A DNA stretch of 64,000 nucleotides, from the NCBI RefSeq assembly GCF_014646575.1, contig NZ_BMNN01000003.1, forward strand, positions 89,172 to 153,171, in the 5' to 3' direction. Shown here in pieces: positions 49,435-64,000 of the stretch. The notes under the pieces are model-generated. The model was not told the origin of the DNA and ran no database searches. It worked only from the letters and a program-made list of their open reading frames with translations. Both the position numbers and the translations under genes were made by a program. How positions within the stretch are numbered: the first letter of the stretch is position 1; each line of letters starts with the position of its first letter. The stretch comes from Halopseudomonas pertucinogena (GTDB lineage Bacteria; Pseudomonadota; Gammaproteobacteria; Pseudomonadales; Pseudomonadaceae).

Positions 49435-50602
49435 CGGCAGCCTCCCGCAGCGCCTGGCGGCGCTCCCAGTCGATGCGCAGCAGCAGGCCCAGACTTATGC
49501 AGCACACCACCAGCGAACTGCCCCCGTAACTGAGAAATGGCAGGGTCAGCCCCTTGGTCGGCAGCAGGCCGATATTCACACCGACGTTGATCAGCACCTG
49601 ACCGCACCACATGATTGCCAGACCGTAGGCCAGATAGGCCGAGAAATAGCGACCGGCGCGCTCGGCCCACAGACCGATGTAGAGTGCCCGACCGGCGACG
49701 AAGATCAACAGGGCGAAGGCCGCCAGCGCACCGATCATGCCCAGCTCCTCGGCCAGTACCGCGAACACGAAGTCGGTATGGGCTTCGGGCAGGTAGAACT
49801 GCTTCTGGATGCTGTTGCCCAGCCCGACACCGAACCATTCGCCACGACCGAAGGCGATCAGCGCCTGGGTAAGCTGGTAGCCGGTGCCGTAGGGGTCATT
49901 CCAGGGATTGAGGAAGCCGGTCAGGCGCTGGAAGCGGTAGGGCTCGAACAGCACCAGCAGTGCCGCCATGCCCCCCAGCGAACCGAACAGCAGAATGAAG
50001 CGGAACAGCCCGACACCCCCGAGGAACAGCATGCCGGTGGCGGCGCCCATGAGCACCACGGTGGCGCCGAAGTCCGGCTCGATGATCAGCAACCAGGCCA
50101 TGGGACCGAGCACCAGGAAGGGCTTGATGAAGCCGAACCACTCCTGCTTGACCTCGTCCCGGCGGTGCACCAGATAGCCGGCCAGAAACACCACGGCAAA
50201 CAGCTTGGCGAGTTCGGACGGCTGCACGTTCACCGGGCCGACCGCGATCCAGCGCCAGCTGCCGTTGACCTCCCGGCCGATGCCCGGAATCAGCACCAGG
50301 ATCAGCAGGGCAAAACCGAGGAACAGCAGCGGGAAACGGAACTGCTCCCACAGCCGCAGCGGGATAGCCAGGGTGCCGAGCAGCGCGAGGATGCCGATCA
50401 CCACATACACCAGCTGGCGCTTCATGTAATACAGCGGGCTGCCCAGCTGACCGGCGGCCACTTCCATGGATGCGGAGCTGACCATCACCAGACCCAGCGA
50501 CAGCAGCGCCAGACTGGCGACCAGCAGCGGCAGGTCCATGTCGAAGCGGCGCTCGCCTACCAGTGGGGCGAAGGAGCGTTGCAGAGCGTCGGCAAGGATC
50601 AT
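49424..50602 (-). CDS. ftsW: SEDS peptidoglycan polymerase FtsW
   Basis: A 392-residue SEDS family protein with about ten hydrophobic helices that polymerises septal glycan together with FtsI. Signatures: NGSWRWIAVGPVNVQPSELAKLF, LIIEPDFGATVV, GLGNSIQKQFYLPEAHTDFVFAVLAEELG, and GLTLPFLSYGGSSLV. It overlaps murD by 4 bp and murG by 11 bp. Confidence 0.96.
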   Translation of the reverse strand: MILADALQRSFAPLVGERRFDMDLPLLVASLALLSLGLVMVSSASMEVAAGQLGSPLYYMKRQLVYVVIGILALLGTLAIPLRLWEQFRFPLLFLGFALLILVLIPGIGREVNGSWRWIAVGPVNVQPSELAKLFAVVFLAGYLVHRRDEVKQEWFGFIKPFLVLGPMAWLLIIEPDFGATVVLMGAATGMLFLGGVGLFRFILLFGSLGGMAALLVLFEPYRFQRLTGFLNPWNDPYGTGYQLTQALIAFGRGEWFGVGLGNSIQKQFYLPEAHTDFVFAVLAEELGMIGALAAFALLIFVAGRALYIGLWAERAGRYFSAYLAYGLAIMWCGQVLINVGVNIGLLPTKGLTLPFLSYGGSSLVVCCISLGLLLRIDWERRQALREAADGQ

Positions 50603-51945
50603 GACAACCTCCTGACCGCAGCGGCAAACAGGCGGCCGCGCTCTTCGAAGTTGGCGAACATGTCCAGGCTGGCGCAGGCCGGCGACAGCAGCACCGCATC
50701 ACCCGGCCTGGCCAGCTCCGCCGCAGCCATCACCGCCTCATCAATACCGGCCACGCGGCGCACCGGCACGCGGCCACCCAAAGCCTGCTCCAGCCGATCG
50801 GCATCACGACCCAGCAGTACCACGGCGCGGCAGTGACGGCTGATCGGCTCCACCAGCGGAGCGAAATCGGCACCCTTGCCGTCGCCCCCGGCGATCAGCA
50901 CCTGCTGGCCCTGCAGGTCGCCGCCGAAACCTTCGATGGCCGCCAGCGCGGCGCCGACGTTGGTGGCCTTGGAGTCGTCGTAGTAGTCCACGCCGGCATG
51001 CTGACCGACCCACTGACAGCGGTGCGGCAGGCCGGCAAACTCCCGCAGGGCCTCAAGCATCGCCGCCATCGGCAGCCCGGCCGCCTGCCCCAGCGCCAGC
51101 GCCGCCAGGGCATTGGCCTGGTTATGGGCACCGCGCATCTTCAACTCGCTGACGGGCATCAACGTCTTGAATTCAAAGGCCAGGTGTCTCTCGCCGCCCT
51201 GCTCGATCAGACCGAAGCCCTTGAAGTCGGGCTTGTCCAGACCGAAGCTCCAGCACGGCAGCTGGTCGGCAACCAGCGGGCGGGTCAGCGCATCATCGCG
51301 GTTGACCACGATCTGGCGGGCGCCGCGGAAGATGCGGTGCTTGGCCAGATGGTAGGCGGCCAGATCGGCGTAGCGGTCCATGTGGTCTTCGCTGACGTTC
51401 AGCACGGTGGCCACTTCGGCATTCAACGCATCGGTGGTCTCCAGCTGGAAGCTGGAAAGCTCCAGCACGTAGAGGTCCGCCTTCATGTCGAGCAGATCCA
51501 GCGCCGGAGTGCCGATGTTGCCACCGACCGCGACCCGCCGGCCGGCCTTCTCGGCCATCATCCCGACCAGGGTGGTGACCGTGCTCTTGGCGTTGGAACC
51601 GGTGATGGCAACGACCGGGGCGTCGGCAGCACGGGCAAACAGCTCGATATCGCCGATGACCTTCACACCCGCCTGGATGGCCGCCTGAATGGCCGGGGTG
51701 GACAGGGCAATGCCGGGGTTGATGATGAGTTCGTCAGCCGAGCTCAGCAGCTGCGCATCCAGCTCGCCGAGATACAGGTCCGCCATCGGTGCGAAACGCT
51801 TGAGCTTGTCCAGCCCGGGCGGATTGGCGCGGGTGTCGCAGACCGCGAACGGCAGATCACGGCCAGCCAGGTACCGGGCGACCGACAAACCGGTTACCCC
51901 CAGTCCGACTATGATCCGTTGCTTGTCCGTGGAGATCAGTGACAC
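50599..51945 (-). CDS. murD: UDP-N-acetylmuramoylalanine--D-glutamate ligase
   Basis: A 448-residue cytoplasmic Mur ligase adding D-Glu. RIIVGLGVTGLSVARYLAGRD is the N-terminal fold, ITGSNAKSTVTTLVG the ATP loop (the Pseudomonas form of GTNGKST), LPHRCQWVGQHAGVDYYDDSKATN and SPACASLDMFANFEERG the later signatures. It begins 11 bp after mraY and overlaps ftsW by 4 bp. Confidence 0.96.
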   Translation of the reverse strand: MSLISTDKQRIIVGLGVTGLSVARYLAGRDLPFAVCDTRANPPGLDKLKRFAPMADLYLGELDAQLLSSADELIINPGIALSTPAIQAAIQAGVKVIGDIELFARAADAPVVAITGSNAKSTVTTLVGMMAEKAGRRVAVGGNIGTPALDLLDMKADLYVLELSSFQLETTDALNAEVATVLNVSEDHMDRYADLAAYHLAKHRIFRGARQIVVNRDDALTRPLVADQLPCWSFGLDKPDFKGFGLIEQGGERHLAFEFKTLMPVSELKMRGAHNQANALAALALGQAAGLPMAAMLEALREFAGLPHRCQWVGQHAGVDYYDDSKATNVGAALAAIEGFGGDLQGQQVLIAGGDGKGADFAPLVEPISRHCRAVVLLGRDADRLEQALGGRVPVRRVAGIDEAVMAAAELARPGDAVLLSPACASLDMFANFEERGRLFAAAVRRLS

Positions 51946-51956
51946 CTTCTATATCC

Positions 51957-53039
51957 TCAACGCAGTTTCAGGGTGGACAGGCCGATCAGCACCAGAATCA
52001 CGGTGATGATCCAGAACCGCACGATGACCCGCGGTTCGGGCCAGCCCTTCAGTTCGAAATGGTGATGAATCGGCGCCATGCGGAACACGCGGCGACCGGT
52101 CATCTTGAACGAGGCGACCTGGACGATGACCGACAGGGTCTCGACCACGAAGATGCCGCCCATGATGAACAGCACGATCTCCTGGCGGACGATCACGGCC
52201 ATCACACCCAGCGCAGCACCGAGTGACAGCGCGCCCACGTCGCCCATGAAGACCTGGGCCGGATAGGTGTTGAACCAGAGAAAGCCCAGCCCGGCGCCGA
52301 TCAGCGCGCCACAGAAGATCAGCAGCTCGCCGGAGCCCTGCACATAAGGGATCAGCAGGTACTGGGAGAACTGCACGTTGCCCGAGAGATAGGCAAAGAT
52401 GCCCAGCGCGCCGCCAACCATGACCGTGGGCATGATCGCCAGTCCGTCCAGGCCGTCGGTGAGGTTGACCGCGTTGCTCGAGCCGACGATGACGAAATAG
52501 GTCAGCACGATGAAGCCGGCACCCAGCTGGAACTCCAGGCTCTTGAAGAAGGGCACGATCAGCGTGGTATCGGCCGGGGTGTCGGCGGCCATATAAAGGA
52601 CGACGGCGGCCACCAGGCCGAACACCGACTGCCAGAAGTACTTCCAGCGTGATGGCAGGCCCCGGGAGTTCTTCTCGATCACCTTGCGATAGTCGTCGAC
52701 CCAGCCGATCGCACCGAAGCTGACCGTCACCCCGAGCACCACCCACACATACAGATTGCTGAGGTCGGCCCACAGCAGGGTGCTGATGGTGATGGCGGTG
52801 AGGATCAGCGCGCCGCCCATGGTGGGGGTGCCCTTCTTCGACAGATGCGACTGGGGGCCGTCATTGCGCACCGCCTGGCCGATCTGGCGCAGCTGCAGGG
52901 TGCGGATCATCCAGGGCCCGAGAAACAGTGCCATGCCCAGGGCGGTCAGCACCCCGAGGATGCCCCGCAGGGTCAGGTACTGGAACACACCGAAACCGGT
53001 GTGGAATTGTTGCAGGTATTGCGCAAGTATCAGCAGCAT
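51957..53039 (-). CDS. mraY: Phospho-MurNAc-pentapeptide translocase MraY
   Basis: A 360-residue integral membrane enzyme, ten helices, transferring phospho-MurNAc-pentapeptide to undecaprenyl phosphate to make lipid [23 protein letters not shown]-like [41 protein letters not shown] and [13 protein letters not shown], plus [18 protein letters not shown], are the family motifs with the active Asp residues. It overlaps murF by 10 bp. Confidence 0.97.
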   Translation of the reverse strand: MLLILAQYLQQFHTGFGVFQYLTLRGILGVLTALGMALFLGPWMIRTLQLRQIGQAVRNDGPQSHLSKKGTPTMGGALILTAITISTLLWADLSNLYVWVVLGVTVSFGAIGWVDDYRKVIEKNSRGLPSRWKYFWQSVFGLVAAVVLYMAADTPADTTLIVPFFKSLEFQLGAGFIVLTYFVIVGSSNAVNLTDGLDGLAIMPTVMVGGALGIFAYLSGNVQFSQYLLIPYVQGSGELLIFCGALIGAGLGFLWFNTYPAQVFMGDVGALSLGAALGVMAVIVRQEIVLFIMGGIFVVETLSVIVQVASFKMTGRRVFRMAPIHHHFELKGWPEPRVIVRFWIITVILVLIGLSTLKLR

Positions 53040-54410
53040 GTCGGCTTGCCCTCATCCTTGTTTTGCGAGCCTTCAACCAGTGCGGCGACGACCTCTTCCA
53101 TGCCCGCGCTGCGCGAGCCTTTCACCAGTACCCGTACGCTCGGGTCCAGTTCCGTTTTCAGTGCCGCAGCCAGTGCGCTGCGACTGTCGAAGCTGCGGCC
53201 TTCGGCACCGAATGCCTCGGCAGCCAGCGCCGACAGGGGGCCGGTGGCATACAGGGCATCGAGGCCGCGATCGCGAGCATATTCACCGATCTCCCGGTGC
53301 GCCTGCTGTTCGCTGTCGCCCAGTTCGCCCATATCACCCAGCACCAGCACCCGGCGCCCGGTCAGGGCAGCGAGCACATCGATGGCCGCGCGAACCGAGG
53401 CCGGATTGGCGTTGTAGCAGTCATCGATGATGTGCGCGCCATGGCGTCCGGCCAGGGTCTTGCCGCGGCCGGCCACCGGCTGCAGCGCAGCCAGACCGGC
53501 CTGTATCGCTTTCAGTGAAACGCCCAGGGCCAGCGCCGCGGCCGCCGCGGCCAGGGCGTTGGCGACGTTGTGCTCGCCGAGCAGGTTGAGCTGGATCTCG
53601 ATCTCGCCGATCGGGCTATGCAGAAGGAAAGCGGGGCAGCCCCGCTCGTCGAGGCGGATATGTGCAGCCCGCAGACTGGCGGCCGGATTGGTGAGACTGA
53701 AGCTCCAGGTGCGGCGGGAACCGATGAGGGCGCGCCAGTCCTCCAGCCAGGGGCTGTCCAGATTGACCACCGCCTGACCGGCCTCACCCAGCCCGGCAAA
53801 GATCTCGCCCTTGGCCTGGGCAATCGCCTGCTCACTGCCGAAACGGCCGATGTGAGCCACCCCGGCATTGGTCAGCACGCTCACATCAGGCCTGGCCAGG
53901 CCCATGCTGTAACTGATGTCGCCGATCGCACCGGCGCCCATCTCCACCACGGCGTACTGGTGCTTGTGGCTCAGCTCCAGCAGGGTCAACGGTACGCCCA
54001 GCTCGTTGTTGAGGTTGCCACGGGTGGCCAGTACCGCACCGCACTGGCGCAGGATGGCGGCAAGCATTTCCTTGACGGTGGTCTTGCCGCTGGAACCGGT
54101 TATGGCCACCAGCGGCTGGCGGAAACCGGCGCGGTTCAACGCGCCCAGCTGGCCCAGCGCCGCCTGGCAGTCGGCTACCAGCAGTTGCGGCAGCGGGTCT
54201 TCGACCAGCCGCTCCACCATCGCCGCGGCGGCGCCATTGGCGCGGGCCTGGGCAATGAAATCGTGACCGTCGACACGGCTGCCGGCCAGGGCGACGAACA
54301 GCCCTCCGGCCAGCACGCGGCGGGCGTCGATACTGACACTGTCGAAGGCAACGTCGCTGCCGTGCAGGGTGGCGCTGAGTGGCCCGACAAGGGTGGACAG
54401 GAACATGGCT

Positions 54411-54418
<8 letters not shown>
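53030..54418 (-). CDS. murF: UDP-MurNAc-tripeptide--D-Ala-D-Ala ligase
   Basis: A 462-residue Mur ligase that adds D-Ala-D-Ala to complete the pentapeptide. The start at 54418 ([12 protein letters not shown]) overlaps the murE stop by 8 bp. [20 protein letters not shown] is the ATP loop, [28 protein letters not shown] and [18 protein letters not shown] are signatures. It continues into mraY with a 10-bp overlap. Confidence 0.95.
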
Positions 54419-57926
<3,508 letters not shown>

Positions 57927-57927
<1 letters not shown>

Positions 57928-58865
57928 CAGCGTTTCTCCGCCACGCGCAGTACGGCGCTGCGGGCACGGGGATTGGCCGCCACTTCCTCGGCGGACGGCT
58001 TGATCGCCTTGCCGATCAGATTCAGGCTCACCTTGATGTCGGCGTCGCGTACCGGCAGATTGCGCGGCAGCGGCGCGCCCCTGGCCTCGCGACGCATGAA
58101 CTGCTTGACCTGACGGTCTTCGAGGGAATGGAAGCTGATGACCGCCAGTCGGCCACCCGGCGCAAGCACTTCCAGCGCCGCCTGCAGGCCCTCGGCCAGG
58201 TCTTCCAGCTCACGGTTGATGAAGATGCGGATCCCCTGGAACGCCCGGGTGGCCGGATGCTTGTGTTTCTCCCAGGAGGGGTTGGCCTGCTTGATCACTT
58301 CGGCCAGATCGGCGGTGGTGGCGAACGGCTGTTGCTCACGGCGCAGCACGATGGCGCGGGCCATGCGGCGGGAGAAGCGCTCTTCGCCATACTCCCAGAG
58401 CACGGTGGCGATGTCCGCCTCGTCGGCGCTGTTGATCCAGTCGGCAGCGCTCTGACCCACGGCGGGGTTCATGCGCATGTCCAGCGGACCATCGTTGAGA
58501 AAGCTGAAGCCGCGCTGGGGGTCGTCCAGCTGCGGCGAGGAGACGCCAAGGTCCAGCAGCACGCCGTCCACCCGGCCGTGCAGGCCGCGCGCGCGCAGCT
58601 CCTCCGCCATGTCGGCGAACGAGCGCTGTACAACGACAAAGCGGCCGTCTTCGGCCGCCAGCTGATTCCCGACCCGGATCGCCTCCGGGTCCTTGTCGAA
58701 GCCGAGCAGTCGCCCCTCCGCCGACAGCTGGGCCAGAATGGCGCGGCTATGCCCGCCGCGGCCAAAGGTACCGTCTATATATATGCCGTCAGGTCGTACC
58801 GCGAGCCCTTCCAGCGCTTCGCTCAGCAGTACACTGACATGTTTCAATTCGGTCTGCTGATTCAT
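57927..58865 (-). CDS. rsmH: 16S rRNA (cytosine-1402-N4)-methyltransferase RsmH
   Basis: A 312-residue SAM enzyme. The start at 58865 ([21 protein letters not shown]) overlaps the mraZ stop by 4 bp. [18 protein letters not shown] is the SAM-binding motif; [22 protein letters not shown] and [20 protein letters not shown] are signatures. RsmH works with RsmI, also encoded in this window, on the same base C1402. Confidence 0.96.
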
Positions 58866-59317
58866 AGGCTCAACATCTGCAGTTCCGCCGGCAGCTCGCC
58901 AACGCCCTGCTCCTGTTCCAGATAGGCTGCGGTAGTGGCATGCCATGCATCCTCACTCCACAGCTCGAATTTGTTCAGCTGACCTACCAGCATCACCTTC
59001 TTGTCCAGCCCCGCGTACTCACGCAGCAGGGGCGGAACGACAAAACGCCCGTTGCCGTCCAGCTCGATCTCGTTGGCGTTACCAATGAGCAGCCGGTTCA
59101 GGCGCTTGACCATCGGATGCATGTTGGGCGCGTCGCGCAACTGGGCTTCAACCTCTTCCCAGGCCGCGAGCGTATAGATCCACAGGCAACGATCTCCCAG
59201 TGCGGTAGTGGCCACCAGCTGCCCGCCACAGGACTCGAGCAGACGTTCGCGATACCTTGCTGGCATAGCGAGTCGGCCCTTGGCGTCCAGATTGACGGCG
59301 CTCGTTCCACGAAACAC
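58862..59317 (-). CDS. mraZ: Transcriptional regulator MraZ
   Basis: A 151-residue DNA-binding protein of two AbrB-like/SpoVT halves: [27 protein letters not shown] at the start and [40 protein letters not shown] in the second half. The start is a GTG at 59317. It is the first gene of the dcw cluster and represses its own promoter through repeats just upstream. Confidence 0.95.
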   Translation of the reverse strand: MFRGTSAVNLDAKGRLAMPARYRERLLESCGGQLVATTALGDRCLWIYTLAAWEEVEAQLRDAPNMHPMVKRLNRLLIGNANEIELDGNGRFVVPPLLREYAGLDKKVMLVGQLNKFELWSEDAWHATTAAYLEQEQGVGELPAELQMLSL

Positions 59318-59373
59318 TTTTTGTTATTCCCCTGATGAGACCGATACTGTGACCACGCAAATCCCAAAAAAGT

Positions 59374-59400
59374 CCACTTTGCCCCACTTCACACCACTTC
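59374..59400 (-). promoter_or_regulatory. MraZ operator: three direct repeats
   Basis: On the minus strand GAAGTGG, GAAGTGG and AAAGTGG occur with an exact 10-bp period, starting 5 bp downstream of the -10 box and 57 bp before the mraZ start. MraZ is known to bind direct repeats of a GTGG-core with one helical turn spacing; this placement over the transcription start would allow autorepression. Confidence 0.85.
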
Positions 59401-59405
59401 GGCAC

Positions 59406-59434
59406 ACTATAGAAAGGCGCCCATACAGCGTCAA
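59406..59434 (-). promoter_or_regulatory. Sigma-70 promoter of the mraZ-dcw cluster
   Basis: TTGACG and TATAGT on the minus strand with a 17-base spacer, 89 bp before the mraZ start and immediately upstream of the MraZ repeats. Confidence 0.85.
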
Positions 59435-59623
59435 GTGACCAATTCACAGAAAAGCCTTATATGGCGCGGGTTTAGGGCGTATGGCGGGTAGCGAAGCGCT
59501 GCACCTAGACGGAGCGCGGAGAGAAATAAAAAGGAATTACAAGGGGATACTCATGCAACTTAAAGTCAAACATGAGGTGGAAATATTTTTTTCACACGAA
59601 TGGGCGAGGCGGGAAAAGAAAAA
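59435..59623. other. Gene-free AT-richer gap between rnpB and mraZ
   Basis: About 190 bp, richer in A and T than the surroundings (for example GAAATAAAAAGGAATTACAA and GGAAATATTTTTTTCACACG). Short open frames on the plus strand run into antisense rnpB and lack support. No repeat, promoter pair or RNA fold was recognised beyond the T-rich end of rnpB. Confidence 0.6.
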
Positions 59624-59971
<348 letters not shown>

Positions 59972-59977
59972 GAGGCA

Positions 59978-60006
59978 AGGTTAGCCCTGTTCAAGCCCAA
60001 CGGCAA
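59978..60006 (-). promoter_or_regulatory. Sigma-70 promoter of rnpB
   Basis: TTGCCG and TAACCT with a 17-base spacer on the minus strand; start of the RNA is expected 7 bases downstream, at the mapped P1 end. Confidence 0.7.
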
Positions 60007-60017
60007 GCATTGATCGC

Positions 60018-60866
60018 TCAAGGACGGGCTTTTTCCAGCGCCAGCTGGTACAGCCGGTTCTTCTTCAGGCCGGTGATCCGTGCGGCCAGTGCGGCGGCCT
60101 GTTTCACCGGCAGCTCTTCGAGCAATACATCCAGCACCCGCTCGGCCGCCGGGTCCAGCGACTCATCATCAGGCGCGGGCGCACCTTCCACCACCAGCAC
60201 ACACTCGCCCCGCTGCTGATCCGGATCGCTGCGCACCCATTCCACCAGCTCGCCCAGCGGCGCACCTCGAATGGTCTCGAAGGTCTTGGTCAACTCCCGG
60301 GCCAGCACCACCTGACGCCCTGCGCCCAGCAGCTCACGCATGTCTTCCAGGCATTCGAGCAGACGATGGGGCGCCTCGTAGACCATCCAGGTCCGCTGTT
60401 CCGCAGCCAGCGCCTCGATGCGCTGGCGCCGACCATGCCCCTTGGCCGGCAGAAAGCCTTCGAAGCTGAAGCGGTCCGACGGCAGACCCGCTGCACTGAG
60501 CGCGGCGATGAGGGCGCAGGCGCCGGGCACCGGCACGACGCGCACGCCGGCATCACGGGCCTGGCGCACCAGATGAAAGCCCGGGTCGGATATCAGCGGG
60601 GTACCGGCGTCGGAGATCAGCGCCAGGTCATCCCCGGCAAGCAGCCGTTCGACCAGACGCTGACTCTTGTCCCGCTCGTTGTGATCATGGCAGGCCGTGG
60701 TCGGCGTGGTGATACCGAAGTGCTGAAGCAGACGGGCGCTGTGTCGGGTATCTTCGGCAGCGATCAAGGCGGCTGACCGGAGCACGTCCAGCGCCCGGGC
60801 ACTCATATCCTGCAGATTGCCGATCGGGGTGGCGACGACATAAAGGGTACCGGCAGTGGTGGTCAT
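60018..60866 (-). CDS. rsmI: 16S rRNA (cytidine-1402-2'-O)-methyltransferase RsmI
   Basis: A 282-residue SAM enzyme of the tetrapyrrole-methylase fold. [22 protein letters not shown] at the start, [33 protein letters not shown] and [19 protein letters not shown] are family signatures. It methylates the ribose of C1402, complementing RsmH. It is divergent from lpoA, the conserved arrangement, and lies just upstream of rnpB. Confidence 0.96.
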   Translation of the reverse strand: MTTTAGTLYVVATPIGNLQDMSARALDVLRSAALIAAEDTRHSARLLQHFGITTPTTACHDHNERDKSQRLVERLLAGDDLALISDAGTPLISDPGFHLVRQARDAGVRVVPVPGACALIAALSAAGLPSDRFSFEGFLPAKGHGRRQRIEALAAEQRTWMVYEAPHRLLECLEDMRELLGAGRQVVLARELTKTFETIRGAPLGELVEWVRSDPDQQRGECVLVVEGAPAPDDESLDPAAERVLDVLLEELPVKQAAALAARITGLKKNRLYQLALEKARP

Positions 60867-60996
60867 GATGATTCCTGTTTGAACCGGCTGCTGATTGTAC
60901 AGGACGTGACTGGTTTCCGGCCAAGCACATGGCGAGCCCGGGTGAGCTTGGTTACACTAGGCGCAAAGCACGCCCCAGCTCAAGGTACCCTGCCCG

Positions 60997-62816
60997 ATGT
61001 TCCGCATGATTCGCCTGCCGCTTGCCGGCCTGATCCTCGCTTCGCTGATCGCCGGTTGCTCGTCGACGCCCCGCCAGCTTTCAGAACTGCCCACTGCCAC
61101 CGATGCCCCGATCGAGGACATCCTGCGCCGCGCCGAACGGCGTGACGGGGCGGAAGCCAACCTGTTGCGACTGCATGCCGCCCAGACCGCGTGGGACCGC
61201 AACCAGCCCGAGCAGGTGCGCAGCATTCTCGCCATGATCCCGCAGAGCGACCTGCCGCTGGACCAGCAACAGCGCTTCAGCGAGCTGCAGGCCCGCAGTG
61301 AGCTTGCCTTGGGGCAGCCCGGCTCTGCGCTGCGCGCCCTGCGCCATCCCTCCCTGCAGCAGCTGGACGGCCTGTCCCCGCAGCGCGAGCTGGACATCCA
61401 GCTGCTGCGCGCTGAAACCATGGCCGCCACCGGCGAGCACCTGAACGCCGCCCAGGAGCGGATGTTCATCCATGCCATGCTGCCGGAGGCCCAGCGGGAA
61501 CAGAACCTCAACGCCATCTGGGAGTCACTGAACCAGACCCCGACAGATCAGCTGCGCCAGGCCGCCGCCTCGGCCAGCGGCGAGACCGCCGGCTGGCTGG
61601 CACTGGCGATCATTCCCCGGGAGACCGGCAACCTGGATCTGCAGGTCCACGCGCTGCAGCAGTGGCGCAATCGCTATCCGGACCATCCCGCCGCGAGCTC
61701 GCCACCGGAGGCGATCAGCCGGTTGATGGAGCTGCATGCCGAGCGCCCCGAGCATATCGCCCTGCTGCTGCCCTTCGAGGGCAGTCTGGCCGGCGCTGCC
61801 GACGCACTGCGCGACGGCTTTCTCGCAGCCCAGTACAACGCCCTGAGCCAGGGGCTGGCGCAGCCTCAGGTCAGCATGTACGACAGCGGCAATTACGCCG
61901 ACCTGCTGCAGTTCTACCAGCAGGCCCAGGCAGACGGCGTCCAGTGGGTGATCGGCCCGCTGGACCGCCAGCAGGTGGCCCGCCTGGCCGCCCTGCCCGA
62001 GCTGCCCCTGCCCACCCTGGCGCTGAATTATGCCGACAGCAATGCCGACGCCCCGGCAGGCCTGTTCCAGTTCGGCCTGGCCCCCGAAGACGAAGCCCGT
62101 TCCGCTGCCCTGCGCGCCTGGGAAGATGGGCACCGGCAGATGGCGATTCTCGCCAACCGCGAGGACTGGGGTGCACGCGCCGCGCAGGCTTTTGCCCAGC
62201 AATGGCAGGAACTCGGGGGCACGCTGGTCGGCCATGAGATCATTGATGAGCCGGCAGCCATCGCCGGGCAGATTGCCGATCTGCTGCGGGTGCAGGACAG
62301 CGAGCGGCGCAATCAGCGCATCCAGGAGGTGCTCGGCAGCAGCGTGACCGTGCAGCCCACACCACGGCCGGAGCTGGAGGCCCTGTTCCTGGCTGCCAAC
62401 CCGCTGCAGGCCAGGCAGATCAAGCCGACGCTGGTTTTCCAGTATGCGGGCGACCTGCCGGTGTACGCCACCTCCCACGCCTATCGACTGTCGGTTCACG
62501 GCGAACCGAACCAGGATGTCGACGGGCTGAAGATCGGCGAAATACCCTGGCTGCTGCACAACTCCGACCCGCTCTATGACACCGTGGTCAGCTCGTGGCC
62601 CGCAGCGGCTGGCCCCATGGGCCGCCTGTATGCAATGGGGGTGGACGCCCAGCGCATCTTCAACCGTCTGCTGCAGATGCAGGAGCAGCCCGAGACGCGC
62701 ATCCAGGGTGCCACCGGCCTGCTGTCGCTGGATCAGGACGGCCGGGTACGTCGGGTCCTGTCCTGGGGCGAGATGATCGACGGACAACTGCATCCGGCAA
62801 CCGGTTCATCCGAGTG

Positions 62817-62820
<4 letters not shown>
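60997..62820 (+). CDS. lpoA: Outer-membrane lipoprotein activator of PBP1a (LpoA)
   Basis: A 607-residue lipoprotein with lipobox SLIAGC (Cys21). The N-terminal half is helical, TPR-like (about 30-250: LLRLHAAQTAWDRNQPEQVRSIL, ELQARSELALGQPGSALRAL); the C-terminal half is a periplasmic-binding-protein-like domain (about 255-600: HIALLLPFEGSLAGAADALRDGFLAAQY, WVIGPLDRQQVARLA, PTLVFQYAGDLPVYATSHAYRLS). LpoA stimulates the PBP1a synthase from the outer membrane. Divergent from rsmI; its stop overlaps the yraN start. Confidence 0.94.

Positions 62821-64000
<1,180 letters not shown>

Overview
The window looks like a chromosomal segment of a GC-rich gammaproteobacterium of the Pseudomonadaceae. That is an inference from three things. 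The type IVa pilus genes are of the Pseudomonas kind (fimU-pilVWX-pilY1-pilE, and pilA divergent from pilBCD). The gene blocks ispH-fkpB-lspA-ileS-ribF-murJ-rpsT, proB-obgE-rpmA-rplU-ispB and secA-M23-dciA-lpxC-ftsZ...mraZ-rnpB-rsmI-lpoA-yraN-SIS-dolP are Pseudomonas-like. Intergenic gaps are full of Pseudomonas-style REP palindromes. A lineage near the P. pertucinogena/Halopseudomonas group is possible, but the species cannot be fixed from this sequence alone.

Layout. 1-2052: the 5' part of a type VI secretion spike gene (vgrG, running off the left edge) and a SotB-type efflux transporter. 2202-8667: the minor pilin operon fimU-pilV-pilW-pilX-pilY1-pilE, mostly with 4-bp start/stop overlaps. 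8719-11185: on the opposite strand, major pilin pilA, a perfect terminator hairpin, then a membrane-anchored serine hydrolase and an internally shortened acyltransferase. 11578-17457: pilB-pilC-pilD-coaE-yacG and a Nudix/ThiE-like fusion gene with a REP pair inserted in frame. 17602-25277: ispH, fkpB, lspA, ileS, ribF and murJ on the minus strand. 25278-31660: rpsT, proB, obgE, rpmA, rplU and ispB, separated by large tandem-repeat and REP regions. 31661-35496: fklB, a purine permease, trmA and a solitary FimT-like pseudopilin. 35544-41512: argJ, secA, an M23 peptidase gene and dciA. 41573-59317: lpxC and the complete dcw cell-division/peptidoglycan cluster, with mraZ promoter-proximal on the minus strand. 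59624-64000: rnpB, rsmI, lpoA, yraN, a SIS-domain gene and the start of dolP.

The genes fall into three linked themes: building the type IV pilus, including its prepilin peptidase and possible DNA-uptake pseudopilin; the peptidoglycan, lipid A and outer-membrane programme; and translation or central housekeeping. Essential genes look intact. The unusual material is the pilA-linked hydrolase/acyltransferase pair, the repeat biology (at least three repeat families, four tandem amplifications with periods near 138, 144, 70 and 72 bp, and one REP pair that has become protein-coding), and the orphan FimT with a GRxR tail. No CRISPR array, tRNA gene, insertion sequence, prophage or complete new defence system was recognised.
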